Shown here piece by piece: positions 49,337 to 60,626 of a DNA stretch of 64,000 nt. Position numbers and translations under genes: made by a program. Each line of letters begins with the position of its first letter. The stretch's first letter is position 1. The notes beneath the pieces were generated by a model, which saw nothing but the letters and a program-made list of their open reading frames with translations, searched no databases and had not been told where the DNA came from. The stretch is from Acipenser ruthenus (lineage: Eukaryota; Chordata; Actinopteri; Acipenseriformes; Acipenseridae), in contig NC_081198.1 of assembly GCF_902713425.1 (NCBI RefSeq), positions 4,152,492-4,216,491 on the forward strand, given 5' to 3'.

Positions 49337-50286
49337 AAACAAACAAACACACACTACACACACACAATTTTACCCGTTTTTCTCCTAATTTAGAATGTCA
49401 AATACTGTTCCCCACAGCAGTTAAACAGAACTGGACATACAACACTATACTTTTCGGAAAACACTAATTCTAATATACAATGAAAAAAATGATTTATTTT
49501 CTGCTTCAGCTCGATTGAGGGAATTTGTATTTTACAATTTGGCCGCAAAGTATTACAAAAATTTAAAAAAAAAAAAAATAATACTATTGCTTGAGTTAGA
49601 TATGAGAATATTGCTTCTCTCTGGTTCTTTTTCCAGCACATAACCAATTTCAAAGTGGTAACTGCACTGTTAACAATTAAGTTCAACGCAGAGTTAAATC
49701 CCACTAGAGATAAAGTAAGGTTCCCCACTCAAGCCCTTCTCAGATAAATGAAAACCAGAGAGGCAAGTATAAGATTTAAAAATACAAAGCCTGTTTATTA
49801 AAAGGCTTCCAGTATCAATACTGGAAAACCCGAATAAAAAATTAAAAGAAATTACAAGACAGTTTGCATTATATCAGGAACAGGCAGCTGTAGTACCACT
49901 GGGTTCCACTAGAGGGGAGAGTCTGGGTACGCTGATAGATATATACTGCAATACTGCAATTCAAGGCATCCACTTATTTAGGGCGGGCTCATTTTGGAAA
50001 AGACAAATCAAGCTCGTATTCTCTATTTTACTTCACTGTGATGACAATAAACAAATAAATAAATCATATGACAGCGCAACATTATGAACTATCCACACAG
50101 CACGAATTACCACAGATCTTTCTGGAATATTTATTTACTTTAATTATTATTACCGCTAGCAACAACGGGGTGTCTGAGCAACAGTACTTGAAACTAGACA
50201 TTTTTAAATTATATTATTATTATTATGCTTTACTTTAATCTGATTCGATTAATGATTTCTCAGATTTTTTTATTTTTTATTTAATC

Positions 50287-50416
50287 GATAGTGCCCGTCG
50301 ATGACGGCTCTACTTGTGTCAGTTGACCGCGACGGGAGTTAATGCGTCCCCAGCGAAGGCGAGAGCACTAATGAAAGTTAAGGTCAACTATCACACATCA
50401 TCGAGAGGGCACTATC
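50287..50416. mobile_element. Unclassified foldback element of 130 bp
   Basis: Ends GATAGTGCCC (50287-50296) and GGGCACTATC (50407-50416) are perfect inverted copies. Pairing continues imperfectly through TCGATGA and then TTGTGTCAGTTGACC against GGTCAACTATCACACA. The loop is CpG-rich, unlike the AT-rich surroundings. No target duplication is obvious. Confidence 0.55.
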
Positions 50417-52738
50417 ACTATTAGAAAATTATTTTACTATTGTTGTCTTTCATATATATATATTAAAAAAAAAAAAAAAAAAACACCGGGTACATTTCCA
50501 CCAACTAAAGACGTTCTAAGAAAATAGTCCGGAACATTTTTTTTTAAATAAATAACAAGGATGACATACATATAAGGAGAAAAAAAAACAATGCATTTTT
50601 AATTAGTAAATCGATTTAAATGTTTTATTAACGTGTTAGGGTTTTAAATCCCTATTTATAATCTGGGCATTGCCTGAGGGATGAACGGCGCAATTACTGG
50701 ACAGTCCGTGTACGATGGAGTCTGAAATACCAATACAAGCTCTCAATAAACACCACTCTAAAATGCCTCCTAACTCACCATGTTTCTACCTTCAACCAAA
50801 ACCAAAAATAATTTGAACCAACTGTGTTTAGTATTTACTGTCCAATAGTTAACTACGCTTAAAAATACAGCAAGTCAAAAGAAAATGCCAGCACGGCGCA
50901 GATTGATTTTAAATGTTATTCACGGTTGGTGCTGAGACATTCCAGCCGGCGTCTAACGAATCAATTTAGAATCGAAAACTGGGGCGGTGGGGGGCACTGG
51001 ACCTAAACTGGACGGGCCAGGCCCCCTAAGGCCCACCCATAACGCCGGCCTGCTGACGGGTATAAGACAGAGAGCACGATATTGATTACTTGCGTGAGTT
51101 TTCAATAGTATCCAGTCCACAGACATCCAGTCACAGCTGCCTACAAGAAACAAACACACAGACCCGAAAGGCAAGCTTGTCCAACACAGCTGAAGGTTGA
51201 TATTCATGTAATTAAACCACATTTAGTAAAGAGTAGCTGTTTACAATGTACTGGAATTGATTTTGGGAGAGCTCCACTGCTTTTGCAACTACACCCCTGC
51301 TACCAGCTTCATAAGCTTTAGTGCCAATTTAAAAATGTAAGGTTTCTAAAATATGTCAACGTTTTTCTTAAATACTATAAAGCCCATATTTCAAACCTGT
51401 GTGAAGTGATTTTTTCCCCAGATGATTTTATATTTTTAAGTGCACATTTTCTTCGTGTGTCAGGATTGAAACATGTGGATATTCTGAAGACCAGCAAAAG
51501 TGTACATTCAAATTTAAAACACTTTGAACTAAATTACTTCCAGAAATGATCAAATATGGGGTGTAGGCAACTTTTTGTGATATTTTGTAGCCCATGCAGT
51601 TGGGCATTTTCACTTAGTTATAGATGTATAGATATTAACAGTCTGAATAATGTATTGTTTTGCTGATACCAGACAGGCTATGCAACCTCAGACTCCCAGA
51701 TGTTGAATTCAGAGGTGAAGCCTGCATCAGGATTTAAAATGGGAACTGCCCACTATAGTATTTAAACACAATTGCTGTTTAATTTTAAACCAATTACATT
51801 TACTTATTTTAAAGGGGAGGGTCAAAACAGCAAACATGTTTTTTAAATGCACCAGTACCTGTTAGTATTTTTGCAAGGAGGCTGCTAAAACTGGAGAGAA
51901 AAATGTATCTGCAGCCACTGTCATGCCCCTTGTGAAGTCAAGAGAGCCTTCTGCTTTTCCATGATTGTTGATGAATAGTTGCACACAGCTTATATAGGTC
52001 CAGTGGATCACATGACCATTTACATACATTGCAACCTTTATTTTTTTAAGTGTATATTGGATGCAGATTTTCAGGAATTAATTTCTTAATTACCTTTCCT
52101 CATGATAAATCCCTATGTAACTGTAAAAAATGTAATTAATAGCTGTACCAGCATGGAAGTCTAAAGAGGCCACGGAAAAGACGGCACATTATGGCTGTTA
52201 TGTCCTCAATTTTCCAGACAGTCAGTATGCCAAGGATGGCTTAGCTGCGGCATATTCATTTCCATATATAATTAAAGGGCGGCATTAAAAAACAACAACA
52301 GATATATCCCATATTAATGAATCAATCTGATGCTGGTTGATACACAAGCCAGTCAAACAATTTCCTCCAGCAACCATCCTTATCTCATTAAAACACCTGC
52401 CATGCTGCATTAAAAACGTTCAGGAGCCCTACACTAAAATAAATAAATAAATAAATAAAATACAAAAAATTGTGTGTGAGTGAGAGATTTTGTGTACAGG
52501 GAACTGTAATTGTTCCCCAGGGTCTGCTAATCAGCAACTTGCAAACAGCTCCCATTTTAAAAACCTTTCTGAAGACTGTCTGATAAAACCCTATTTGCAT
52601 AGAGGGACTGGATTATCTCTCTGTGCAGCCTGCGCTTCAGATACAGCTGAGGAGTCCTGATAATGCCAACACACACCATTACACAGTGACACAGCATAGG
52701 CGATTACCAGCCTGATACAAGAGCTTTTACTTCAATGG

Positions 52739-52739
<1 letters not shown>

Positions 52740-52823
<84 letters not shown>
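52740..52823. repeat. (AG)n microsatellite
   Basis: About 41 AG units without interruption. Confidence 0.98.
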
Positions 52824-52829
<6 letters not shown>

Positions 52830-54560
52830 TGAGGCTGGCCATTCAATTCATTGAAACATAGCCCTATTATGCTTTGCTTTTTAAAATACTGCCACTCAGA
52901 CTTCTCAGTTATCACACACTACCCCAATGCAGTATTTTAACTTCACAAAAGCACCACTAGTACAAAACTGTCCTTAACATTCCACCTTCCAATAGATTGC
53001 AAATACAGTACAGTAGAATAAACCAGAGAAATGCCAAAACACAATCCCTTGGAATCCCCCTTGTTAAAACCAAAAAAACATAGACAAATTACTAAAATCA
53101 AAAACAAAACATTTACCTCAAGATGCGATTGTGCAAGCAGCAATGTCTGCTCAGCCTCGTCCTACAACTTACCAATACAAGTAATAAAACAACATCTACA
53201 AAAAAAGATAAAAAAGAAACACCTCTTTCTCACTTTTTCTTGCAAATTACAGCCCCCATCTTGTCTAGTGCTCACCTCCATTTGTAAAGAATGTGTAGTT
53301 TATATAACCCCACAGACTGTTAAGCATGAATCAATTATTGCTTAACTATAGTACCTGGAATAGAAGAAAGAATTCCCCTGTGTCCTGCAGTTATAAGTGC
53401 TAGAAACACATTCAAATATGAAGTCACCACCTCAAATGGTTTCTGTAACTGATTTGGCAGTTTTATAAAATAACTGGCAGGAAACGGTTCATTTTTCTTG
53501 TATGATATACCACCCCCTCAACTAAGAATCACTGAATACAGCCGTGTACCAAGTTTATTTTAGGTCACGAGTCAAAGGGTGCCAGATTTTGACTGAGGAG
53601 TTTCCAAAGAACTGAAAATATGAAGTCGCTAGCTGATATTGTTTATGAAGAAATTACCATAAAATGATTTTAAGGAAGAATACAAAACTTAACATACATC
53701 AATATAAAGGATGCAATCTTTGTTTGTGTCCCTCTTCTGCAGGAGTGAAGCTGTAGTTATTCCCAGTCAGGCACTGGCAAGCATGACATTTTCATTTCTC
53801 CACACATCTCATCGCTAAGTCGACCCAAACTAAGTAACCATGGCAAACCTAATCAATTAATAAAGCTTGCCCCTTTATGGAACAACTTGTAACTGCATTT
53901 CCAGTGGAAAAATAGGCAGACACCACAGACTGTTGCTTCAAAGCAGCCCTGTTGTTTATATAAATATACATTATTGGTACATTTCTCAAAATCTTGTTTG
54001 AATCCTGTTTCTTAATTAGGTGAAAACAACATCAGCACACTAGAGGGAGCAATGGGTCCTTTCAGCTGTCCAGAGAGCAGAGGGATCAACACTTGTGTTG
54101 GATTTATTGATGTAAATAAAGAAATAAAACATCAACACAATGTTGTACAACAGGCACCACACGGTACACACAAACATCCCATTCTTGCTATTGCTCTATG
54201 GGGTTTTATAGTAGGGGTGTGCCAATACGTTTCTAAGTCATTCTCTTTAAGATGTTGTAATGTACCGCATCGGTCCAACAGCACAAAAATGTCAACGCTC
54301 CGGGTGAAAGGAAAATGTGCTTCAGACTGGCTTTTAAATCACTCAATGTGGAGGTGAATTGTAAACGTGAGGGAAAGACAGCTTTTCATGTTCTGAAATT
54401 AGCACATTAATTATTATTATTATTTCTTTCTTACAATCGTAAGCAAATACATTTCAAGTGTTACAATACAAGTAATACAATAAGAGCAAGAAATACAATA
54501 ACTTTTGTTCAAGCAAAGTACAAGTGTGACAAACCACAGTTCAATAATACATCAGATAAT

Positions 54561-54620
54561 AGTGATAGTTACATCAGGATATGATTAAATAGTGATAGTT
54601 ACATCAGGATATGATTAAAT
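54561..54620. repeat. 30-bp tandem duplication
   Basis: Two identical 30-nt units (54561-54590 and 54591-54620), beginning TAGTGATAGTTACATCAGG, in the copy-1-specific segment. Confidence 0.95.
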
Positions 54621-55629
54621 ACAAAGTACTACAGGTTAAACACTTGGCAGATTACAGTATTCTGAAGTACAGGATTAAATGCTGTAAAATAGGGGGCAGA
54701 TAAGAGCAAAATAAAGCACATTTACATGAAGGGTGATAGTGTCCCAGGATACAAACAGAGGAGTTCTACAGGTGCTGTTTGAAGAGGTGAGTCTTAAGGA
54801 GGCGCCGGAATGTGGTCAGGGACTGGGCAGTCCTGACATCTGTAGGTTGTAATGTCACAGGCCTTGCTGTAATAGTTACAGGGTTATTGTTGTGTTGTCT
54901 TTCTCATTTTCGGCAGTGCAACTATAGGTGTTCTGAAGAATAAACAGCAAGACACAACAAAAGACACTCATGAGGATTGAACTGTAGTGTTCATAAAAAC
55001 AGGGGATTAACTGGCATAGCAGTGTTCCTGGTTCCTTCCTTGATGAATTTACTGTAAATATTGAGGAAACTTTGTTGTGAGGGGAAAGTGACCCAGTATG
55101 ATTAAGTGAAGGATGTGACATGAGAAATCGACAATGAACATTATATTTTATAGTTTTATTGCTCAATATGTACAGTCAAGTCATTAAGGAAGGCATCATG
55201 AACAGTGCTATGTCAGGGAATCCCCTGTTTTTATGAAAACTACAGTTTCAGTTTTATTTCCCTGTTTTATTTGATCTTTGGTCATGGTGCACATTAAGGT
55301 TTATGATTAGCAATGTCTTATTTCTAATTGCATTTTGATTGTTACAACATTGGCTGAAAAACAGCAGACAGTCACTGTACAGCCTTCCTGGGGCAATGAA
55401 AAAGTTCTGTGATCTCTTTGCAGAATGGTAGCAAAGTCACATGGTTCACATACTGGGGATTCAACATTTCAGTCCTCAGTGTTACTTTGATAAACTGTAG
55501 AGGAACACAGGTAAAGATACAAATAATTATTTTAAAAAATGTAAAAATTCGACTGACTGGTAATATATCACGTATTTTCACTAACTGCGTGTGTGTATAT
55601 ATATATAAGATGTATTTTGCAATCACATG

Positions 55630-55895
55630 GATACATGGGAGGAAATGCTATTGAGTAAACTAGACAAGACACCATTAAAAAACATAAGATATGTGGATGG
55701 ATGGAAAATAATCTCTTTTCCAGTTTCATAAATTAGCAAATAATATCCACCCTAACATTTCTGTGGATCGATGGTGGACAAAATCTGAAATTGAATTCTT
55801 AGCTGTTAAACTTGATCAAGCATCTATTAAAACAGATCTTAACTCAAAACCTACTGATACGCATCAGTACCTACGTATGTCATCTGCACATCCTA
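55630..55895 (+). mobile_element. Penelope-like retroelement fragment (C-terminal part of reverse transcriptase), copy 1
   Basis: Translated pieces read TKSEIEFLAVKLD and KPTDTHQYLRMSSAHP, the latter matching the 'KPTD-HQYL--SSCHP' signature just downstream of the reverse transcriptase catalytic part in Penelope-like elements. It is a broken fragment with no complete polymerase or endonuclease. It repeats at about 59325-59575. Confidence 0.55.
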
Positions 55896-56079
55896 CGCAC
55901 ACACCCCCTCCGCCGTGCAGTTCAGCAGTAAATTGAATATACACACCTTGCCGGACTAATCCAGCACTCCTGCCATCAATCATTCTTCAAAAGTTAAATC
56001 CTGCCCCTCATGAAATTCCATCTGGATGCTTCATCCCTGCCTGAATAAATGACTCCACTAAAATACGAGACCACCTGGT

Positions 56080-56080
56080 G

Positions 56081-56165
<85 letters not shown>
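56080..56165. repeat. (ATT)n(AAT)n self-complementary microsatellite
   Basis: ATT units switch to AAT units at about 56118, making a long simple-sequence palindrome. It abuts the SINE tail that follows. Confidence 0.95.
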
Positions 56166-56166
<1 letters not shown>

Positions 56167-56290
56167 TGGTCATTTAGCAGACGCTTTTATACAAAGCGAG
56201 ACTAGGGGTTGAATTATGCTTCACAACTGCTGCTGCAGAGTCACTTTCAATAGGACCTCAGTTTTACGTCTCATCTGAAGGAAAGGCCTC
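56166..56290 (-). mobile_element. Tail part of a third SINE-like family
   Basis: Contains GGTCATTTAGCAGACGCTTT, then ACAAAGCGAGACTAGGG, GCAGAGTCACTTTCAATAGG and ACCTCAGTTTTACGTCTCAT. I recall this order from a common ancient-fish SINE. The tRNA-like head is missing. Confidence 0.55.
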
Positions 56291-57427
56291 AGCTCAGTTA
56301 CTAAATGGAGTGTTGATGGCCTGGGTTAACATGAACATGTCATACAAGACAACTGCAGTGCAACCATTTGGCAATGTAATTGACTTTAAATGTTTCATAA
56401 CCCCAACAGCCCTTGGTTGTTAATGTCCATTCAGCCCAGCAGTCCTTTGCCAATACCTTATTATTATTTCTACATATTTTAATTTCTTTGTTTATAAAAA
56501 AATATATGTACAACCTTCTTGTAAGTTTCTCTTTCATTTTTCTGTAGATGAGGCCCTATTTATTCTGTCACCACACTTTATATTCACTCCTTGTACAAGA
56601 GGTTTTAGCAATGTCCATTGTTCAAAGTGAAAAAATATGTATACATTACTGGAACATTTCTCAAAATCTTGTTTGAATCCTGTTTCTTATTTAGGTGAAA
56701 ACAACACCAGCACACCAGAGGGAGCAATGTGTCCTTTCAGCTGTCCAGAGAGCAGAGGGATCAACACTTGTGTTGGATTTATTGATGAAAATAAAGAAAT
56801 AAAACATCGACACAATGTTGTACAACAGGCACCAAACGGTACACACAAACATCCCATTCTTGCTATTGTTCTATGGGGTTTTATAGTAGGGGTGTGCCAA
56901 TACGTTTCTAAGTCATTCTCTTTAAGATGTTGTAATGTACCGCATCGGTCCAACAGCACAGAAATGTCAATGCTCAGGGGGAAATGAAAATGTGCTTCAG
57001 ACTGGCTTTTAAATCACTCAATGTGGAGGTGAATTGTAAACGTGAGGGAAAGACAGCTTTTCATGTTCTGAAATTAGCACATTAATTAACAGGTTTGTCT
57101 GTTTTCGTTTAAACCCTGCCAACAAAAACTTCCTTCAGGGAATTACTCAGAGAGTATCAACACATCCCTACTAAACCCTATGATCCCTATGAACCCTAGT
57201 ATATTTTACATTTCACTCTAAAGTACTGAACCCCTTTGCCTTGAAACCGATTGCTGGAAGCATATGAGATCTGAATGAGTAAAAACCTACAAAAACTTCG
57301 AGACAATTTCACTGCTGCTGTTCTTGTGAACACATCCAAACTTTCACCGCAGGCCGCTGGCTCCAAGGAACAATTTGCATTTATACCTGATGAATTAACT
57401 ATAGAAAATGGACAAATCCTCTACTCT

Positions 57428-57718
57428 GCAGGATGTAGTGGTTAGGGCTCTGGACTCTTGACCAGAGGGTCGTGGGTTCAATCCCAGGTGGGGACACTGC
57501 TGCTGTACCCTTGAGCAAGGTACTTTACCTAAATTGCTCCAGTAAAAAAAAAAAAAAAAAACTGTATAAATGAGTAATTGTAAGTAAAATTAATGTGTAA
57601 AAATAAATAGATAAATAAATAAAATAATGTAATTTTCTGTAAAAAATAATGTGGTATCTTGTAACAATTGTAAGTCACCCTGGATAAGGATGTCTGCTAA
57701 GAAATAAATAATAATAAT
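57428..57718 (+). mobile_element. tRNA-headed SINE in duplication copy 2
   Basis: Same family as 1417-1692. TAGTGGTTAGGGCTCTGG and GGTTCAATCCC mark the head; the 3' tail is AAGTCACCCTGGATAAGG with AAT units. The head is slightly truncated at the 5' side and an A-run interrupts the middle. Confidence 0.8.
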
Positions 57719-57910
57719 TATGTCACAGGCCTTGCTGTAATAGTTACAGGGTTATTGTGTTTTCTTTCTCATTTTTGGCAGTGCAATTATAGGTGTTCTG
57801 AAGAATAAACAGCAAGACAACAAAAGACACTCATGAGGATTGAACTGTAGAGTTCATAAAAACGGGATTAACTGGCATAGCACTGTTCCTGGTTCCTTCC
57901 TTGATGAATT

Positions 57911-58365
57911 ATTATTATTATTTTTTTTAATAATTTAGTCGTTCCCAATTTGAAATGCCCAATTATTTTTTAGGCTCAGCTCACCGCTACCACCCCTGCG
58001 CTGACTCGGGAGAGGCGAAGATGAACACACGCTGTCCTCTGAAGCGTGTGCCGTCAGCCGCCCGCTTCTTTACACACTGCGAACTCACTGTGCAGCCGCC
58101 TCAGAGGACAACGCAGCTCTGGGCAGCTTACAGGCAAGCCCGCAGGCGCCCGGCCAGACTACAGGGGTCGCTGGTGCGCGGTGAGCCGAGGACACCCTGG
58201 CAGACCTGGCCCTCCCGCCCTCGGCCAATTGGGCGCTGCCCCCTGGGAGCTCCCGTTCACAGTCGGCTGTGGAATAGCCTGGACTCGAACCGGCGACGTC
58301 CAGGCTATAGAGCGCATCCTGCACTCTAGCAAGTGCTTTTACTGGATGCGCCACTCGGGAGCCCC
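57911..58365 (-). mobile_element. Full-length second-family SINE with 16-bp target duplication
   Basis: Flanked by CCTTCCTTGATGAATT (57895-57910) and CCTTCCTTGTTGAATT (58366-58381), a target duplication differing at one base. Read on the minus strand it starts GGGGCTCCCGAGTGGCGCAT, contains the B-box GGTTCGAGTCC and ends in an A/T-rich tail. The empty site is preserved in copy 1 near 55040. Confidence 0.9.
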
Positions 58366-58618
58366 CCTTCCTTGTTGAATTTACTGTAAATATTGAGGAA
58401 ACTTTGTTGTGAGGGGAAAGTGACCCAGTATGATTTAGTGAAGGATGTGACATGAGAAATCGGCAATGAACATTATATTTTATAGTTTTATTGCTCAATA
58501 TGTACAGTCAAGTCATTAAGGAAGGCATCATGAACAGTGCTATGTCAGGGAATCCCCTGTTTTTATGAACACTACAGTTTTATTTCCCTGTTTTCTTTAC
58601 TCTTTGGTCATGGTGCAC

Positions 58619-58974
58619 TGTGGCAAAGTGGCTTGCAGTGTACAAGTGCAGGAGTGATTAGGTGTGTAATCAGGAGACAGACAATTGTAATCCACTCAGA
58701 ACTGTTTTTTAATTATTATCCTGGTCTGGTGACCAAACAATAATTCCAGGCAATACACAACAATGTGTAATGCACTGGACTAAATAAATGGGTTGCAGTC
58801 CCAAATAATAAACACAGTCAATAGTACACGCACAATACACAAACACGGTCACCAGTCCTGGGTGAGTGCTGTAGTGCTTGTGGTGCAAAATACAATTAAT
58901 CGTGGTAACAAGTGGAGTGATGTCCGGGTTGGTGTTGGCATCTGGCGACCAAAGATCATTCTATTTCTGTCACA
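58619..58974. mobile_element. Solo LTR of an LTR retrotransposon (fossil)
   Basis: A 356-bp insertion relative to duplication copy 1 begins TGTGGC, ends GTCACA (TG...CA termini) and is flanked by near-identical 5-bp repeats TGCAC and TGCAG. No internal coding region is present. It is most simply a solo LTR left by recombination, younger than the local duplication. Family is not determined. Confidence 0.65.
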
Positions 58975-59324
58975 TGCAGATTAAGGAATAACTTATTCCT
59001 GATTACATTTTGATAATTAAAATGTTGGCTGCAAAACAGCAGTCACTGTACAACCTTCCTGAGGCAAAGAAAACGTTCTGTGATCTCTTTGCAGAATGGT
59101 AGCAAAGTCACATGGTTCACATACTGGAGATTCAACATTTCAAACCTCAGTGTTACTTTGATAAACTGTAGAGGAACACAGGTAAAGATACAAATAATTA
59201 TTTTAAAAAATGTAAAGATTTGACTGACGTAATATATCACGTATTTTCGCTAATTGCGTGTGTGTGTGTGTCTATATATATAAAAATAAGATGTATTTTT
59301 CAAGCACATGCAGTATATGGATAC

Positions 59325-59575
59325 ATGGGAGGAAATGCTATTGAGTAAACAAGACAAGACACCATTAAAATACATAAGATATGTTGATGGATGGAAAATA
59401 ATCTCTTTTCCAGTTTCAAAAATTAGCAAATAATACCCACCCTGACATTTCCGCGGATCAATGGTCAACAAAATCTGAAATTGAATTATTAGCTGTTAAA
59501 CTTGATTAAATCAGATCTTTACTCAAAATCTACTGATATGCATCAATACCTACATATGTCATCTGCACATTCTAT
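59325..59575 (+). mobile_element. Penelope-like retroelement fragment, copy 2
   Basis: Collinear with 55630-55895 and carried within the duplicated block. It is broken in more places than the first copy. Confidence 0.5.
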
Positions 59576-59714
59576 TAGTGGTGCCAGAGAGCTGGGGAGG
59601 GGGGAGGGGGGGGAGGGGCATAGGTGTACAGCAGAAAAAAGGCTCTTGTATAGCACACACTGTTCAACTCTGCGTATACTTTTACTTAGTGCGATGTTTG
59701 TTTGAAATAAAGTG

Positions 59715-60165
59715 CATCTCCCCCCACGCTACAGCCTCACCCCTTCACTTTAATAATACAATTATTAATATAAGAAATCAAATATCAGATCACACACTCA
59801 TCCTAGATGAGACACTCTGCAATACTTATAAAACTAAAATAGATCAAATCTTTGCATCCTTTCCTTCTATTAGCCAACCTGATCTGACTGACTTAGTTGA
59901 TGGGACAAAATCAACTACACGTGCTTTAGATCCTATTCCCACTAAATTGTGTAAAGATGTTTTTTCTAAGATAGACACCACAGTCTTAAATACGATAAAT
60001 GGTTCCCTGTCATCTGGTATTGTTCCCAACTCCTTTAAGGCCGATGTAATAAAACCTTTACTTAAAAAATCAACCTTAGATCAAAAATGTTCTTAATAAT
60101 TTTAAGCCTATCTCAAACTTCTCCTTTTTGTCCAAAGTTATAGAGAGAGCAGTGGCTAAACATCT
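59715..60165 (+). mobile_element. LINE fragment (L2/CR1-group reverse transcriptase, N-terminal part)
   Basis: An open stretch includes ALDPIPTKLCKDVF, LNTINGSLSSGIVPNSFK and VIKPLLKKSTLD, the conserved start of the reverse transcriptase domain in L2/CR1-type LINEs. After a frame change near 60093 it continues NFKPISNFSFLSKVIERAV. The rest of the element is absent; the piece is dead. Confidence 0.7.
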
Positions 60166-60171
60166 GATGGA

Positions 60172-60288
60172 AGTACCAGGAGGAAACACACATGAACACG
60201 GTGAGAACATGCAAACTCCACACAGACAGACCCCTGAGGCCCAAATCGAACCCAGGACCAGGGAGCTGTGAGGCAGCAACGCTAACCA

Positions 60289-60356
<68 letters not shown>
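60172..60356. repeat. Dispersed repeat followed by (AT)n
   Basis: GAGAACATGCAAACTCCACA, CAAATCGAACCCAGGACC and GCAGCAACGCTAACCACC are phrases of a very common vertebrate dispersed repeat. A pure AT run fills 60291-60356. Confidence 0.7.
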
Positions 60357-60562
60357 TAGATTAAATGACACACACTTTTACAGCAAGGAATCAGGCTGCA
60401 TTGTCTTTTTTTAATTAAAATCCAGAAAGTCCAGTGTTGCGTAACACATCTATTTATGATTTACAACTGGGTACCTTCCCCTTACTAGTACAAAACTGCT
60501 TTAAAATCTTGGCAAGGACAAACAATAAAAATGCCCTGATAAAGATAGGTAATAAAACAGAG

Positions 60563-60569
60563 TATAAAA
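60563..60569 (+). promoter_or_regulatory. Candidate TATA box of the CLCA gene
   Basis: TATAAAA lies 58 nt before the ATG. That would leave a leader of about 30 nt if transcription starts 25-30 nt downstream. Plausible for an inducible epithelial gene but a short motif. Confidence 0.35.
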
Positions 60570-60626
60570 TGTGCACATTCAAATTCTGGACATTTCTTTT
60601 TTTGAAATCCATAGCACTGTCCAGCA

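Larger units (their letters stand above)
48532..53964. other. Gene-free interval downstream of PDZK1IP1
   Basis: No exon, RNA gene or long retroelement frame was recognised. It holds the E-box/GATA candidate (49065-49084), a G-run (49316-49336), a foldback element (50287-50416) and an AG repeat (52740-52823). The rest appears unique, AT-rich sequence. Confidence 0.6.
53965..55905. repeat. Direct duplication, copy 1
   Basis: Three blocks of this interval recur in the same order and orientation in 56640-59575. They are 53965-54412 with 56640-57085, about 54851-55285 with 57719-58617, and about 55286-55900 with 58980-59575. The segment at 54413-54850 is specific to this copy. Visible divergence between copies is a few percent, with small indels. 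Confidence 0.85.
56640..59575. repeat. Direct duplication, copy 2, enlarged by insertions
   Basis: Collinear with copy 1 (53965-55905), but longer because it holds a tRNA-headed SINE (57428-57718), a second-family SINE (57911-58365) and a solo LTR (58619-58974). None of these three is in copy 1, so all three probably arrived after the duplication. Confidence 0.85.

Noticed and set aside
54052-54357. Open frame of 101 residues with a long counterpart at 56637-56987 in the duplicate copy, hinting at a conserved protein
   Set aside because: Nearly all base differences between the two copies within the shared frame change the amino acid, the opposite of coding constraint. No family similarity or splice context is seen. 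The similarity is due to DNA duplication.
57430-57500. tRNA gene suggested by A- and B-box-like sequences (also at 1620-1692 and 61540-61600)
   Set aside because: The same head is followed each time by the same SINE body and tail, and a full cloverleaf cannot be drawn; these are SINE heads.
58085-58498. Frames across the G+C-rich stretch at 57.95-58.5 kb (and 44.88-45.24 kb)
   Set aside because: They lie in second-family SINE copies; the G+C-rich SINE body is open by chance.
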